64,000 nt of DNA from Rhinopithecus roxellana (Eukaryota > Chordata > Mammalia > Primates > Cercopithecidae), in contig NC_044550.1 of assembly GCF_007565055.1 (NCBI RefSeq), positions 85,746,033-85,810,032 on the forward strand, written 5' to 3'. Within the stretch, counting starts at the first letter, position 1; the number at the start of each line of letters is the position of its first letter. The translations under genes were made by a program, and so were the position numbers. The notes under the pieces were generated by a model. It was not told the origin of the DNA. It did no database searches and worked only from the letters and a program-made list of their open reading frames with translations. Positions 1 through 9,175 of the stretch are shown here, one piece after another.

Positions 1-574
1 TAATTAAGGGAAAAATCTTTTCTCATACAATTTCTGTATTGAAGATTTAAAGGGATATTTGTTTGAGGGAAAATAGCTCAGAAACCAATTGGATAAAACA
101 AGGGAGAAATCTACAAGAAATAATTGGATATTGGGATAGTATATGAAAAAATCCAGTGCCTGGCATGTCAGTGCTGAGCTTAGGAAAGCTTTGTTGTTGT
201 TACTTTAATAAACTTAACCACAGATTGCCTAAGGTCACAAGACACTGGATATTTTAAGTGTTCAGTGTCGGTGTGTGTATGTGTGATTTAGATAAGGGGA
301 TGGAAAGAGGCTCAAAGGGAGAAGGAGAGAAAGAAAGAGAAGGAGAGCTAGAAGGAGATGTGGGTGGGTAAGAACCAGAGAGAGCTATGGAGAGAGAAAT
401 GTCTTTACTTCTCAGAGTTGACTCCTGCTCCTGCCCCTGGTTTCGGCTTCAAGGTTAGAGAAAGTTAACTCTGAGAAAACCTAGAAGGTGAAAAATGACT
501 TTTAAAAATTATCAAAGGTAAAAATCTTGAGGGAAAAGGAAATGAATTTATTTATTAACTTATTTATTTACTTG
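1..574. other. No gene; unassigned sequence with a purine-rich tract
   Basis: I recognise no gene or interspersed repeat here. Positions 294-395 are strongly purine-rich (runs of GGGA, GAAG, GAGA on the + strand), a low-complexity tract that could adopt triplex (H-DNA) structure but is too imperfect to call a microsatellite. Confidence 0.5.
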
Positions 575-778
575 AGATGGGGTCTCACTCTGTCGTCCCA
601 GCTGGAGTGCAGTGGTGAGATCACGGCTCACTTGTTATCTCAAGTACTGTGACTGGAGCCATGCTCCCACCTCAGACTCCTGCGTAGCTGGGACTACAGG
701 CACCACCATGCCCAGCTAATTTTTCTTTTTTTTAATTTTTATTTTGTATAGATGGGGGTCTTCCTATGTTGTCCAAGC
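575..778 (-). mobile_element. Alu SINE, 5'-truncated, AluJ-like
   Basis: The + strand reads the antisense Alu signature: T-rich start, GAGATGGGGTCTCACTCTGT, GGAGTGCAGTGGTGAGATCA, then TAGCTGGGACTACAGGCACC and a second T-rich middle linker. The match stops inside the left monomer (about 780), so the element lacks its 5' end. Heavy divergence and a disrupted central segment suggest an old J-type copy. Open frames here are Alu translations, not genes. Confidence 0.85.
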
Positions 779-1227
779 TTATTCATTTATTTTTAATTGA
801 AGAGAAAATAACAGAAAAGTATCTTCATTCCTCAGCCTCAACGAATCAGAGAGATGGAAGAGCACTGGCAGGTCTTCAAATCCAAACTTCCATCCATTAA
901 TAAGTGCTTCCATAATATCTTTGGTCATCACATTTCTGTTTAAGAATTACTTGAAGCAGGGAGCTCAGTTTAAAAATTTTTAATTTTTAGACAGAATGTT
1001 GCAGAGCGTAGCATGGACTTGCCCTGGAGAAAGAATTGTGTCTATTCTAATCTCTGACATCAACTAGCAGAATGAATTCTAGCAAATCATTTAAACTCTC
1101 GAAGCTTTATTTTTCTTGTTTTACTAAGCAGTTAGGTTCAGAGGTTACCACAGTCCTCTACACCTTTAAAAGACTGTGTGAAGTCCAGTTTTGTGGTTTC
1201 ATTTGGGGTAGAAATGTAGTAAAATAC
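779..1227. other. No feature recognised
   Basis: AT-rich sequence without a recognisable gene, RNA or repeat family. Confidence 0.45.
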
Positions 1228-1455
1228 AGCCAGCATAAGTTTTAGAGTGAGTAAACCTGGGTGTGAATATTGACTTACATTTTCTGGTTGGGTGACCTTG
1301 GACAAATCACCTCATCTACCATTTTAATTTCCCATATCTTTAAATTAGAGGCAATAATACCTACCTTGGAGAATTGTTCTGGGTGTTTATGGAAATCATG
1401 CTTTTGAAAGATTTAGCATTGTATTGGGCACATGGTAGACATGCAACAAATTTCA
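1228..1455 (+). mobile_element. MIR SINE
   Basis: Follows the MIR consensus order in sense: 'AAACCTGGGTGTGAAT', 'GGTGACCTTGGACAAATCAC', a CTCATCTACC/TTAAAT region, 'GGCAATAATACCTACCTTGG', and a final 'GGGCACATGGTAGACATGCA' that corresponds to the MIR/L2 shared 3' tail. Divergence is high, as expected for a Mesozoic SINE. Confidence 0.75.
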
Positions 1456-1732
1456 ATTTTCTCTTCTCCTACTTCCATTTAAAACAGGATTAACATGTGG
1501 ATTAAATTGAAGCAAAAGTGCATTTTTACTAGATATGGGAAAAATTCTTAAAATGCAGATTTAATGACTGGCATTAACTGGGTATATTTTGTTAAAAGGC
1601 ATTTGGACAATTCCGCTGGGATCCAGAAACACTAGATTACATTGGTAATTCTTCTTATCATTATTTCAATATAGAACATTTAAAACTATAGTTGTGCTAA
1701 AACATGAACTTATGTAAAATCTTTACCATTGT

Positions 1733-1761
1733 CTTCAGTGAAAGCCTCTCTTTCACTGAAG
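1733..1761. repeat. Perfect 12-bp inverted repeat (hairpin) with 5-nt loop
   Basis: CTTCAGTGAAAG at 1733-1744 is followed, after CCTCT, by its exact reverse complement CTTTCACTGAAG at 1750-1761. The sequence shows a short, perfect stem-loop with no repeat family that I recognise around it. Function is unknown; such perfect hairpins often arise by a local template switch during replication. Confidence 0.9.
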
Positions 1762-1789
1762 TTCTTGAGAAAAGAGATTCTCAATTCAT

Positions 1790-1850
1790 CTCTGTGCCCC
1801 CAGCACAAAGGCATGGTGCCAGGCATTAGTAGGCATCATTAAATATTTTA
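1790..1850 (+). mobile_element. L2 LINE 3' end fragment
   Basis: The 'CTGTGCCCCCAGCACAAAGG', 'TGGTGCCAGGCATTAGTAGG' and 'AAATATTTTA' order matches the L2 3' terminus (spliced-looking 'ccccagcacctagcacagtgcctggcacatag' type tail). Only the last ~60 bp are recognisable. Confidence 0.6.
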
Positions 1851-2413
1851 TTATTCTAATCATATTCTAAATGCTATTAGAATAGAATTTACACTTTTAA
1901 AAACTTTAGGAGGAATAAGTAATTACCCTATACTGAAACCCATTAACAGAACGTACAAATTATTATTTCAGATCAGGAATGTGGAGTCCAGCAAGATCAC
2001 TAGATTTGCCAAAGCTCAAAAAAATACATCCTAACAAAGTGAAGCCTGATGGCTCAGCAACCAGCCTGGCTGCTCAGCTTTTCTTCTCTTCAAGGTCCTC
2101 ATAATTCAGCATAGAACACCCAAAAACCTGCACAAGGAAATAAAGGAACTCAAATGCAGTCTACATAAGGAATTAATACAGCTCTAGGTGTACTGTAAAT
2201 AAAGAGACCAAGCAAACACGAATTACACAGATGTGGCAAGGGAGGACTAGAAGAAAGAAAAGCATTTGAGATGAACATTTTGCAGACTAAACTACAAAAC
2301 ATAGAGTGAATTGAGCAAAAGAATAAGGAAAAGCCACTCAGAAACACATAGAAGGAGAAAGGAATATAGGAAAAAGTGTAAGAGAGGAAAGGACTCAGTG
2401 CTTTTGGAGAAGC
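1851..2413. other. No feature recognised
   Basis: AT-rich sequence. A 159-codon open frame on the minus strand (2629-2150) crosses this interval and the mini-Alu below; its low-complexity Phe/Ser-rich translation includes Alu-tail codons and shows no recognisable domain, so I treat it as chance. Confidence 0.45.
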
Positions 2414-2431
2414 AAAAGAGTATACAGAGTG

Positions 2432-2470
2432 CCTGGGCGACAGAGCGAGACTCCGTCTCAAAAAAAAAAA
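2432..2470 (+). mobile_element. Extremely 5'-truncated Alu insertion (39 bp) with TSD
   Basis: CCTGGGCGACAGAGCGAGAC followed by TCCGTCTC and a poly(A) run is the last ~28 bp of Alu plus its tail. It is flanked by a 17-bp direct repeat: AAAGAGTATACAGAGTG at 2415-2431 and AAAGAGTATACGGAGTG at 2471-2487, one mismatch. The TSD and A-tail show that this is a complete retrotransposition event, not a remnant. All three CpGs are intact, which argues for a young S/Y-type source. Confidence 0.9.
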
Positions 2471-2487
2471 AAAGAGTATACGGAGTG

Positions 2488-3930
2488 AAAAGTTAAGGTG
2501 GCATTTGTGTCCCATACAACTTCCTGGGAACCTCCTCCAGAGTTTTGCAGCACTATACGGAGAATGGAATTCATTCAGAGATTCCAGACCTCTGAGATAT
2601 GCTTTTGTACCCATGTCACATTTGTACATTGCTTGTCAAAATTCTTCCATAGGGTAGTGATGAATGAGAATGTAGAGTTAAATATAAATAACCACGTAAC
2701 ACTGCTCATTACATTAAAAAAGAATTTCAGTGCAACATTCAAAACCAAGGGAACTACATTGGCAAATAAAAAAAAAAAGAACATCTGTAAAATTAGGAAA
2801 TTTGGCTGCCTTAAAGAAAAACGGTAAAAATTAAATTTCTGTGAATTTCCAAATTTCCATGGGACCAGGCTGAGAACTATATCTTTTGTGGACACATGAC
2901 CAAATTAATTCCTTGGCAAGCAATCTTTAAATCCTCATTGAGAAAGAAAGAAATTCCTAATCATCGAGAAAGAAGAAATAAATGTGGGAAGTAATAAGTC
3001 TGGGGGTAATTACCACTTTTTTCATATTAAAAGATTTCAAGATTATCCAGATGATCCACAGTTCCCCAGAGAAACTGAAGGCCATTTCCTGTCAGGATGG
3101 AAGGAATTATATAGTGTATATGCAACATTTATTCTGTCATTTAAAAACATATCTCATACATTTATTCAAATAACAATGAAACGTTGTTAATTCTTGGAAG
3201 ATAGGAGAAGCCACCTGGGGCCTTTTGTAGTTAATTTATTCCACACAGAAGACTCCATTCAGGATTTACCTGATTTCTCTGTGTAGCCCTTTCATGTCCC
3301 TCAGGGCAACTTTATCTAGATGGGACTTCAGTCGATCCAATCCAACTGGTCTACACCAACAGTGTGGAGGGTTTGATTCAGATGCGAACTGCAGCCCTCT
3401 GTTAGAGCAGTTTGATGAAGTCAGAAGGAAAATAAGGTGACATACAAAGAGTGAAACTCAAATTTCACCACAGATTTTAACTACTTTAAAGAAGTGTAGA
3501 CAATAACTTTATTTTTCAAACCTATCTTTATGTTTATTTTGAAGCACTGCTTCCAACAATGTATTTGGAATAGATTTAAAGGCTATGGCATGACCCCTTC
3601 CCCCCCCACCTCATTAGATTTTAATGAAGTGATAATGGGAGGAAAAGATTGCACCTCATTTTGAGACAGAGTAGGTTCTTCAAGAACTCTTCCTCAGTGA
3701 GGACTGGAATTTGAATAGAAGAGTGAAATTAAAGAAATGTGAGCTGCATATTTCTATGGAGAGAGCGTAAGTCTCCCAGATTTAACACAACTGTGATACA
3801 TTTTTTACATTTACATCGAACATTTTATAGCTTATTTGTTACAGTTTTGAAAATCTATTCTCATAATTCCTGTGGTTTGATCTGATATAAGAATATAATG
3901 TTGGAAAAGATAATTTTAAAACAAAGATAG
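2488..3930. other. No feature recognised
   Basis: About 1.4 kb of AT-rich sequence with an oligo-C run at 3600-3608. No repeat family, RNA gene or exon-like frame stands out; the frames of up to 109 codons show no domain. Confidence 0.45.
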
Positions 3931-4217
3931 AGGCCAGGCACAGTGGCTGAAGCCTGTAATGCCAGCTCTTTGGGAGGCTGAGGGAGGTGGATCTCTTGAG
4001 CCCAGGAGTTCGTGACCAGCCTGGGCAACATGGAGAAACCCTATCTCTACAAAAATTCCAAAAATTATCTAGGAGTGGTGATGTACCCCTAAGGTTGCAG
4101 ATTCTTGGGAAACTGAGGTGAGAGGATCACTGACCCCAGGGGGTCAAGGCCACAGTGAGCTATGATGGCACCACCACACTCTAGCCTGGCAGACAGCGAG
4201 CCCTGTCTCAAAAAAAG
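3931..4217 (+). mobile_element. AluJ SINE, full-length but diverged
   Basis: Starts GGCCAGGCACAGTGGCTGAA, continues with the TTTGGGAGGCTGAGG box, 'TTGAGCCCAGGAGTTCGTGA' (J-type) and 'CTGGGCAACATGG', and ends CCCTGTCTC plus an A-rich tail. The right monomer is heavily mutated ('GTACCCCTAAGGTTGCAGAT'). Confidence 0.88.
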
Positions 4218-4571
4218 AAATGTCAAAACCCATGCAAGTATATGGACACAGTCTCAGGAGACTGTGAGGTAACTTGATTCTGTTCACACAGGTCAGGGTT
4301 TGTGGAGCTCATTTAGCACCTGGTTGATGCCTGGCATAAGGGTGTGTTTGCTCTCTTGCCTATTTAGAGAAAGGTTCCATACAGAGTGGTATTTTCTAAA
4401 ATTCTCTACATGGTGCCTTGTACATAGTAATAATGATTCAAAGAGTGATATGATTAGAGAGAACTGGGTGATAGAAAATATGTGGACTTCCCTGGGAAGA
4501 AAACAGGTGGGGCATGGTGTAGTAGAGGTATGGGGAGATAGCCCTTATGGACCATTTAACAAAGTCAACAT
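4218..4571. other. No feature recognised
   Basis: Unassigned sequence between an AluJ and a solo LTR. An open frame begins here and runs into the LTR but shows no domain. Confidence 0.45.
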
Positions 4572-4924
4572 TGAAATGGGAGAGTTCCCTGACCCCCCTC
4601 GCAGGACATATGACAGGTGTGTGGCTCATGTGTTTGGCCGCCATGTGCTCAAACCCCTTATGGGAGGAGGAGCTTGCAGATGGGCAGATACAGGATCCAG
4701 AGCAAGTGCTTGTTGGGTTCCGGCCCCATGGTAGTGTCTAGGGGTACATGTCTGTGACTCCTGAAGCCTGGGTGGGGACGTGTTATAGTGTGCTCTTTTA
4801 GCTTTGCTGTCCACAGACAGCTTAAGTGTCAGACAGCTCAGTGGACCCTCTTGGTACCCAAGTCCTTGTCTGGCATCCAGAAAGAATTAGGTCATACATG
4901 GACTTGAAGGACGAATGTAGGGGT

Positions 4925-4930
4925 TTTATT
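4925..4930 (-). terminator. LTR polyadenylation signal AATAAA
   Basis: Canonical AATAAA on the minus strand (context CTCAATAAAACCCC) about 240 bp after the LTR TATA box, the normal arrangement at the end of R. Confidence 0.6.
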
Positions 4931-5161
4931 GAGTGGTGGAGGTGGCTCTCAGCAGGATGGATGGGGAGCTGGAAGGGGGATGGAGTAGGAAGATGATCTT
5001 CCCCTAGAGTTTTGCTGTCCCACAGCAGATTCCCTCTCTGACCACCCCCAGTCGAATTCCTCTCAACATTCAGACATTCCTTCTCTTCTCTCTGCCACAC
5101 TGTTCTGCTGGTCATTTGCTTTTCTGTTTGTCTCCTCATCTTCTTCTGGAACCTGGGGTCT

Positions 5162-5175
5162 GGGATTTATATGGG
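5162..5175 (-). promoter_or_regulatory. TATA-box-like element of the solo LTR
   Basis: CCCATATAAATCCC on the minus strand sits where an ERV U3/R promoter is expected, upstream of the LTR's own poly(A) signal. Whether it is active cannot be read from sequence. Confidence 0.5.
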
Positions 5176-5338
5176 TACAGGAAGGGGGCATGGCAGGCCA
5201 AAAGGCAACTTTTGGGAATGAAAACAAGAATGCCTATTCTCATTTAGGGCGGTAGGATTCCAGGCTTGAGGGTGGGGCCTCTTCTGGGGAACCGCCTTCT
5301 TCTACCCAGTATTTCCCTGTCTCTTGTCCATGTCGACA

Positions 5339-7551
5339 TTATTTAAGTTCTTGCCTTGAGTGAGGGCCAGTTTTGCAGTCCAGATACTTAGAATGTTTAG
5401 TGCATTTGGTGCTTGTAAAAGTGCTGTGAAATAAGTATTGTACCTTCATTTTAAAGTTGAGGAAAGAGGGAAAATAGGTGTCTCTGAGACTCTAGGGCAG
5501 GCATCTCTGGCATAAAAACCTAAGCTCTTTCTCCTGAGTCCTAGAATTTCCCTCAAAGAGATTGCCTTCAGCAGAGTAAAAGGAATTAAATGAGAAAGTA
5601 GAGAAAAGTACTAGAAATGCCTACTTGCCCAATATATCCACTCCTCACTGAGCATAATTCCTGCCCCCAAACTATGGCATTAGTAAGTTTCCTTCTTGTA
5701 TTCCACTTTGGAATTTGATGGAGATGGAGAAAGTGTAAGAATAGAAGTGCACCCAATATACAAGTGGGAGAAAAGGATAAAAACTGAAAATGACTAAAGT
5801 CTTTCCCTATGTCAGTGAGTAAGTGGGAAGGATTAAAGGAAAGATTTCTGGTCTGTGGTTCCTGTCACTTTTAAAACAAGTAGCAATGCTATTCTTCTCA
5901 TTTATAAGTAATATAAATAAGGTGTGACATTAGAAAAGTTACATTAATGACATTTAAAGGAATAATATCTTTATCCCCTTGGAGACACATTAATTTGAAA
6001 CAATATATGCCTTGACTGCACAAAATAAGTTCAGTGTCTTCAGATATGTAAACATCTGTACTTGAAGTAAAAATAAAAGAAAAAGAAAATGGAGGGAAGG
6101 GTATGTAGAGTCAACTGAATTCGTGAAAATATAAGATGTTTCAATCTATATTTGTGTTCTCCTATAAATTCTGGCGGGGATGGGGTGGGGGAAAGGTGGT
6201 CCCTGGAAAAAAAACAGTAAAACCAAATCATTTATGGTTTACCTAATGTTGACCCACTTCACAAAATAGTAACTTCTAAAAATAGTACATGGAAGTTATG
6301 CGCATTTCAGATTGAATAAAATTGTAGAATGATTCCACCAGCATTTGACCCCATAAATCTTAATTTCCCATAGAGTTGGCTTTCCGTATCTTCCCATACC
6401 TTCCCATTTTTTCTTTCCTGCCTCTGGTTGCTTACCTGCCCCTCCCCTGTTTCTGGAGCCTGGGGTCTGGGGTTGTCTTGGCATTGTGTGGCAGAGGTCA
6501 AAGGGGATCAGAATCGAGAGAATTCTACATGAATAAACCCTAATGCCATATCAGTACAAACTTAGTTGCAATATTATTTCAGTGTGAATATAATTTTTAT
6601 ATATTTATGAATCAAGCAACACACAGCATCATACTAGTTTTATTTTTGTTACTTATTATTTATCATTTCCAAGACCTGGATCCATCAATGCAGTGTTAAT
6701 GTTTGTGCTAAGTTTAAAACGACCTGTGGAATATAACTATAGAGTTGTAAAATTATTTTCTAAGAAATGGTTTAATCATGGGAAGAGAGAATAATGTTTT
6801 GTTCCTTATTTTAGTGCTGTTTTTCATAAAACTATGTAGTAGGTTTGGTATTCTATGTTTGCTATGTAGACTACTAGACTAAATAATATTTTTAACTAAA
6901 TACAACTTTGGGATATCTGTATACTAGCAAGTAATCATATATCATAGAGTTTTAGTTATTCTTTTATTTTATGGCTTCCCTAAAAGCAAAAGGCATGTCT
7001 GAATAATTAAAGATATGTGAGATTATTATAACTTTACTTTAATTTTTAAGTTATTGAAAACAAAGTACGCTGTAGGGCCAAAATAAATATTGTCCCTATG
7101 GTTCCTATCTGATGTGTTAAACTACTTACTCATTGTCTATGATGCCATAAGATCTATGGGATATTTTTCATGCTACTCATTGGTTGTTGGTTTCATGTGA
7201 CCAGATACTATACAGGATGGAAACTCATACATGGTTTCCTTGGTAGCCATTGTAATAGATGTAATCATAATGACTCATTTTGGCACTGTGCAGCTGTAAT
7301 AAGTAATTCCATGGGAATCCTAATGCAATTCAGTAATAATTAAAGTCCACTAAGCAGAAAAACTTTCTGGCAATGTCAGAATACAGAGAGGCTAGTTGTC
7401 CATCATGGGTTTAAAAAATGCATGATGTACAAATGCAGAGAAAGCCTGTGTGTAGGTTTTAGGATGGGAAAGACAAAAGGAGCAGCATTATCTTAAATCT
7501 TTTTTCAGAAGTTTGCTTAGTTGATTTTAACATGGAAAATAATACTGATAA
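5339..7551. other. Repeat-poor unassigned sequence
   Basis: About 2.2 kb. Positions 5390-5545 faintly resemble antisense MIR ('CTTCATTTTAAAGTTGAGGA' as the 'cattttacagatgagga' box), too weak to call. The rest, especially 6560-7450, is AT-rich and free of recognisable repeats. A candidate regulatory block is listed separately at 7230-7350. Confidence 0.45.
7230..7350. promoter_or_regulatory. Possible conserved non-coding element (weak)
   Basis: In a repeat-free stretch, an AP-1-type site TGACTCA (in AATGACTCATTT), an E-box CAGCTG, and several TAAT/ATTA cores (GTAATAGATGTAATCATAAT, AATAATTAAAG) lie within ~120 bp. Motif density alone does not prove an enhancer. Confidence 0.25.
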
Positions 7552-7790
7552 CAGCTGCCATTTATTGACCACTTATGTGCCAGTGCTTTATGTAATTATC
7601 TTATTGAATTTCTGGAACAACCATGAGACAAAGGTATTATGGTGCTCATTTTAGAAAAGATAGGGAAATGATGCACAGAGAGGTTAATCAGTTTGCCCAC
7701 AGTCCCATTCTTAGTGAGAAGGAGAGCTTACATTGAAAAATCAGACTTTCTGAACCCAAAGTCTTCTTTGTCTCAAAAAGCCATATTTCC
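7552..7790 (-). mobile_element. MIR SINE
   Basis: Antisense MIR signature: 'TTTATTGACCACTTATGTGC', 'CAGTGCTTTATGTAATTATC', 'GAGGTTAATCAGTTTGCCCA' and 'TGAACCCAAAGTCTTCTTTG', in consensus order across ~230 bp. Confidence 0.8.
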
Positions 7791-8259
7791 ACAGAAGATC
7801 ATGATTTCCTAGTATATATCTAGCCCTAATTCAGAAAACTATCTGCTTCTAAATACTTTGGCACATTTCTTCATGACGTTTGAACACTTGATGAAAAATT
7901 CAGGTTACTTTGATTCAAAAATGATTACAAGCACACAGACTACTGCCATTTGACTTAAAAATCACATTTGTTCTCATCAGACACATTTAGAGCCAACTAA
8001 GGGATATGATTTTAAAAGCACAAAAATGACCTTCTGTCAAAAGAAATACATGCATACACCTGTCCACCAAAATTGAAATGCTATCTTACAGCATTTCGTC
8101 ACTTCCTACTAAAAAAATAATTTTCTTTGCAGAGTTTCAAGGGGAATGAGGAGTGGTGGTGGACGATTAGGCAGGGGGTTGAAATTGGGGAGGTGTAGTG
8201 TTGCAGAAGTGGGATGGAACCCCAGGCTTTAAGGCTGATGTTATTACATGTGAATCACT
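7791..8259. other. No feature recognised
   Basis: AT-rich sequence without a recognisable repeat or frame. Confidence 0.45.
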
Positions 8260-8345
8260 GTGTTTTATTCTGTCTCTCCAGTATCTAACCCAGTGCCTGG
8301 CACACTCCTTTTGGAGCGTTATTGTTTGCTGAATTGAATAAGAGA
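8260..8345 (+). mobile_element. L2 LINE 3' end fragment
   Basis: 'CCAGTATCTAACCCAGTGCC', 'TGGCACACTCC', 'GTTATTGTTTGCTGAATTGA' match the L2 3' terminus with the closing 'tgttgaatgaat' motif. Confidence 0.65.
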
Positions 8346-8379
8346 ACATTCGGGGTGTTTGTATATGTACATGTTCATG

Positions 8380-8380
<1 letters not shown>

Positions 8381-8426
<46 letters not shown>
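8381..8426. repeat. (CG)n-(TG)n alternating purine-pyrimidine tract
   Basis: A 46-bp uninterrupted alternation: GT, then a GC run at 8383-8397 with seven CpGs, then TG repeats to 8426. Such d(CG)n/d(TG)n runs are the best natural Z-DNA formers. Retained CpGs in an otherwise CpG-poor region are notable. Confidence 0.95.
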
Positions 8427-8427
<1 letters not shown>

Positions 8428-8564
8428 CCCATTAGAACGAATTTTAGGAAAAGAAAGAAAAATAATCTGGAAATTCTGGGTGATTGGATTAGGGATGGGA
8501 GCCAGCTGGTAGAACTTTCAGAACTGAGGGATGAGGTGGACTAAAGAGAGACTGAAAGTGCAGA

Positions 8565-8870
8565 ATAGAGATAGTAGTATGATATAGTAATAATAGAACA
8601 TAAAGAAAGGACTTCGGAGTCTGAAGGTGTCATGGGTGTCCTTCCAATAATCATGAATCCTTGTGCAAATTATTTCATCTAGATCTCATTCCTCATTTCT
8701 AAACTAGGGGTTGGTAATTCCATCCATCCATCCATCCATCCATCCATCCATCCATCCATCCATACAATTATTTAGAGGGTAGCTCTAGAGATAAATGAGA
8801 TAATGCATATAAAATACTTAGTATACTACACATAATATAGAAAGCATTTAAAAATAATAATGATTGTAAA
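8565..8870 (+). mobile_element. MIR SINE containing a (CATC)n expansion
   Basis: Sense MIR landmarks: 'AAGGACTTCGGAGTCTGAAG', 'AATCCTTGTGCAAATTATTT', 'TCATTCCTCATTTCTAAACT', then 'GATAAATGAGATAATGCATA' and 'AAAATACTTAGTATACTACA'. The tetranucleotide repeat at 8721-8763 replaces the segment where MIR has 'ggataataatagtacctac'. Confidence 0.7.
8721..8763. repeat. (CATC)10 tetranucleotide microsatellite
   Basis: Ten perfect CATC units at 8721-8760 followed by a degenerate unit. Pure runs of this length are usually length-polymorphic in primates. Confidence 0.97.
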
Positions 8871-8874
8871 ATCT

Positions 8875-9010
8875 TAATCCTCACCACATCCCTTTGTGAT
8901 GTAGGTATTATTATCTCCATTTAACAAAGTAACTAATGCTTAGAAAGAGTGACTAACTTTCTCAATATCGCATAACTAATAAGTGATGATGGTTTTTATC
9001 CCTGGCTCTT
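8875..9010 (-). mobile_element. MIR SINE fragment
   Basis: Antisense MIR: 'ATCCTCACCACATCCCTTTG', 'GTAGGTATTATTATCTCCAT', 'AGAAAGAGTGACTAACTTTC', 'TAACTAATAAGTGATGATGG'. It abuts the sense MIR at 8565, so the two lie head to head at their 3' ends. Confidence 0.72.
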
Positions 9011-9026
9011 CATTATCCTACTATAT

Positions 9027-9175
9027 TGATTAGTTATTTATTTATTTTTAATTTTTTCAACTTTTATTTTAGGTTCAGGGGGTGCATGTGCAGATTTGTT
9101 ACATGGGTAAAATGCGTGTCCCTGGAGTTGTGTGTACAAATGATTTGTCACCCAGGGAGTGAGCATAATAGTCTA
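9027..9175 (-). mobile_element. L1 LINE 3' end, primate-age type
   Basis: Antisense L1 3'-UTR signature: T-rich tail, then 'CAACTTTTATTTTAGGTTCA', 'GGGGGTGCATGTGCAGATTT', 'GTTACATGGGTAAAATGCGT' and 'ATTTGTCACCCAGGGAGTGA'. Low divergence from the L1PA/L1PB 3' end. Strongly 5'-truncated. Confidence 0.88.

Larger units (their letters stand above)
4572..5338 (-). mobile_element. Solo LTR, probably class-I ERV; family not assigned
   Basis: On the minus strand the order is U3-R-U5: a TATA-type box CCCATATAAATCCC (plus 5162-5175), then AATAAA (plus 4925-4930) about 240 bp downstream, then a long U5 ending TTTCA at 4572. GC is higher than in the flanks. I recognise the U5 text (Gly/Pro-like 'CATGGCGGCCAAACACATGA') as belonging to a human ERV1 LTR group, possibly LTR9-like, but cannot fix the family. 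ACAT occurs next to both ends (4568-4571 and 5336-5339), so the outer limits are uncertain by a few bases. No internal region follows, so this is a solo LTR. A 105-codon frame inside it is chance. Confidence 0.65.

Noticed and set aside
2150..2629. 159-codon minus-strand open frame
   Set aside because: Low-complexity Phe/Ser-rich translation crossing the mini-Alu; no domain, no conserved start context.
8359..8544. 61-codon frame over the CG/TG tract
   Set aside because: Its Arg-Ala/Cys-Val repeats are just the translated microsatellite.
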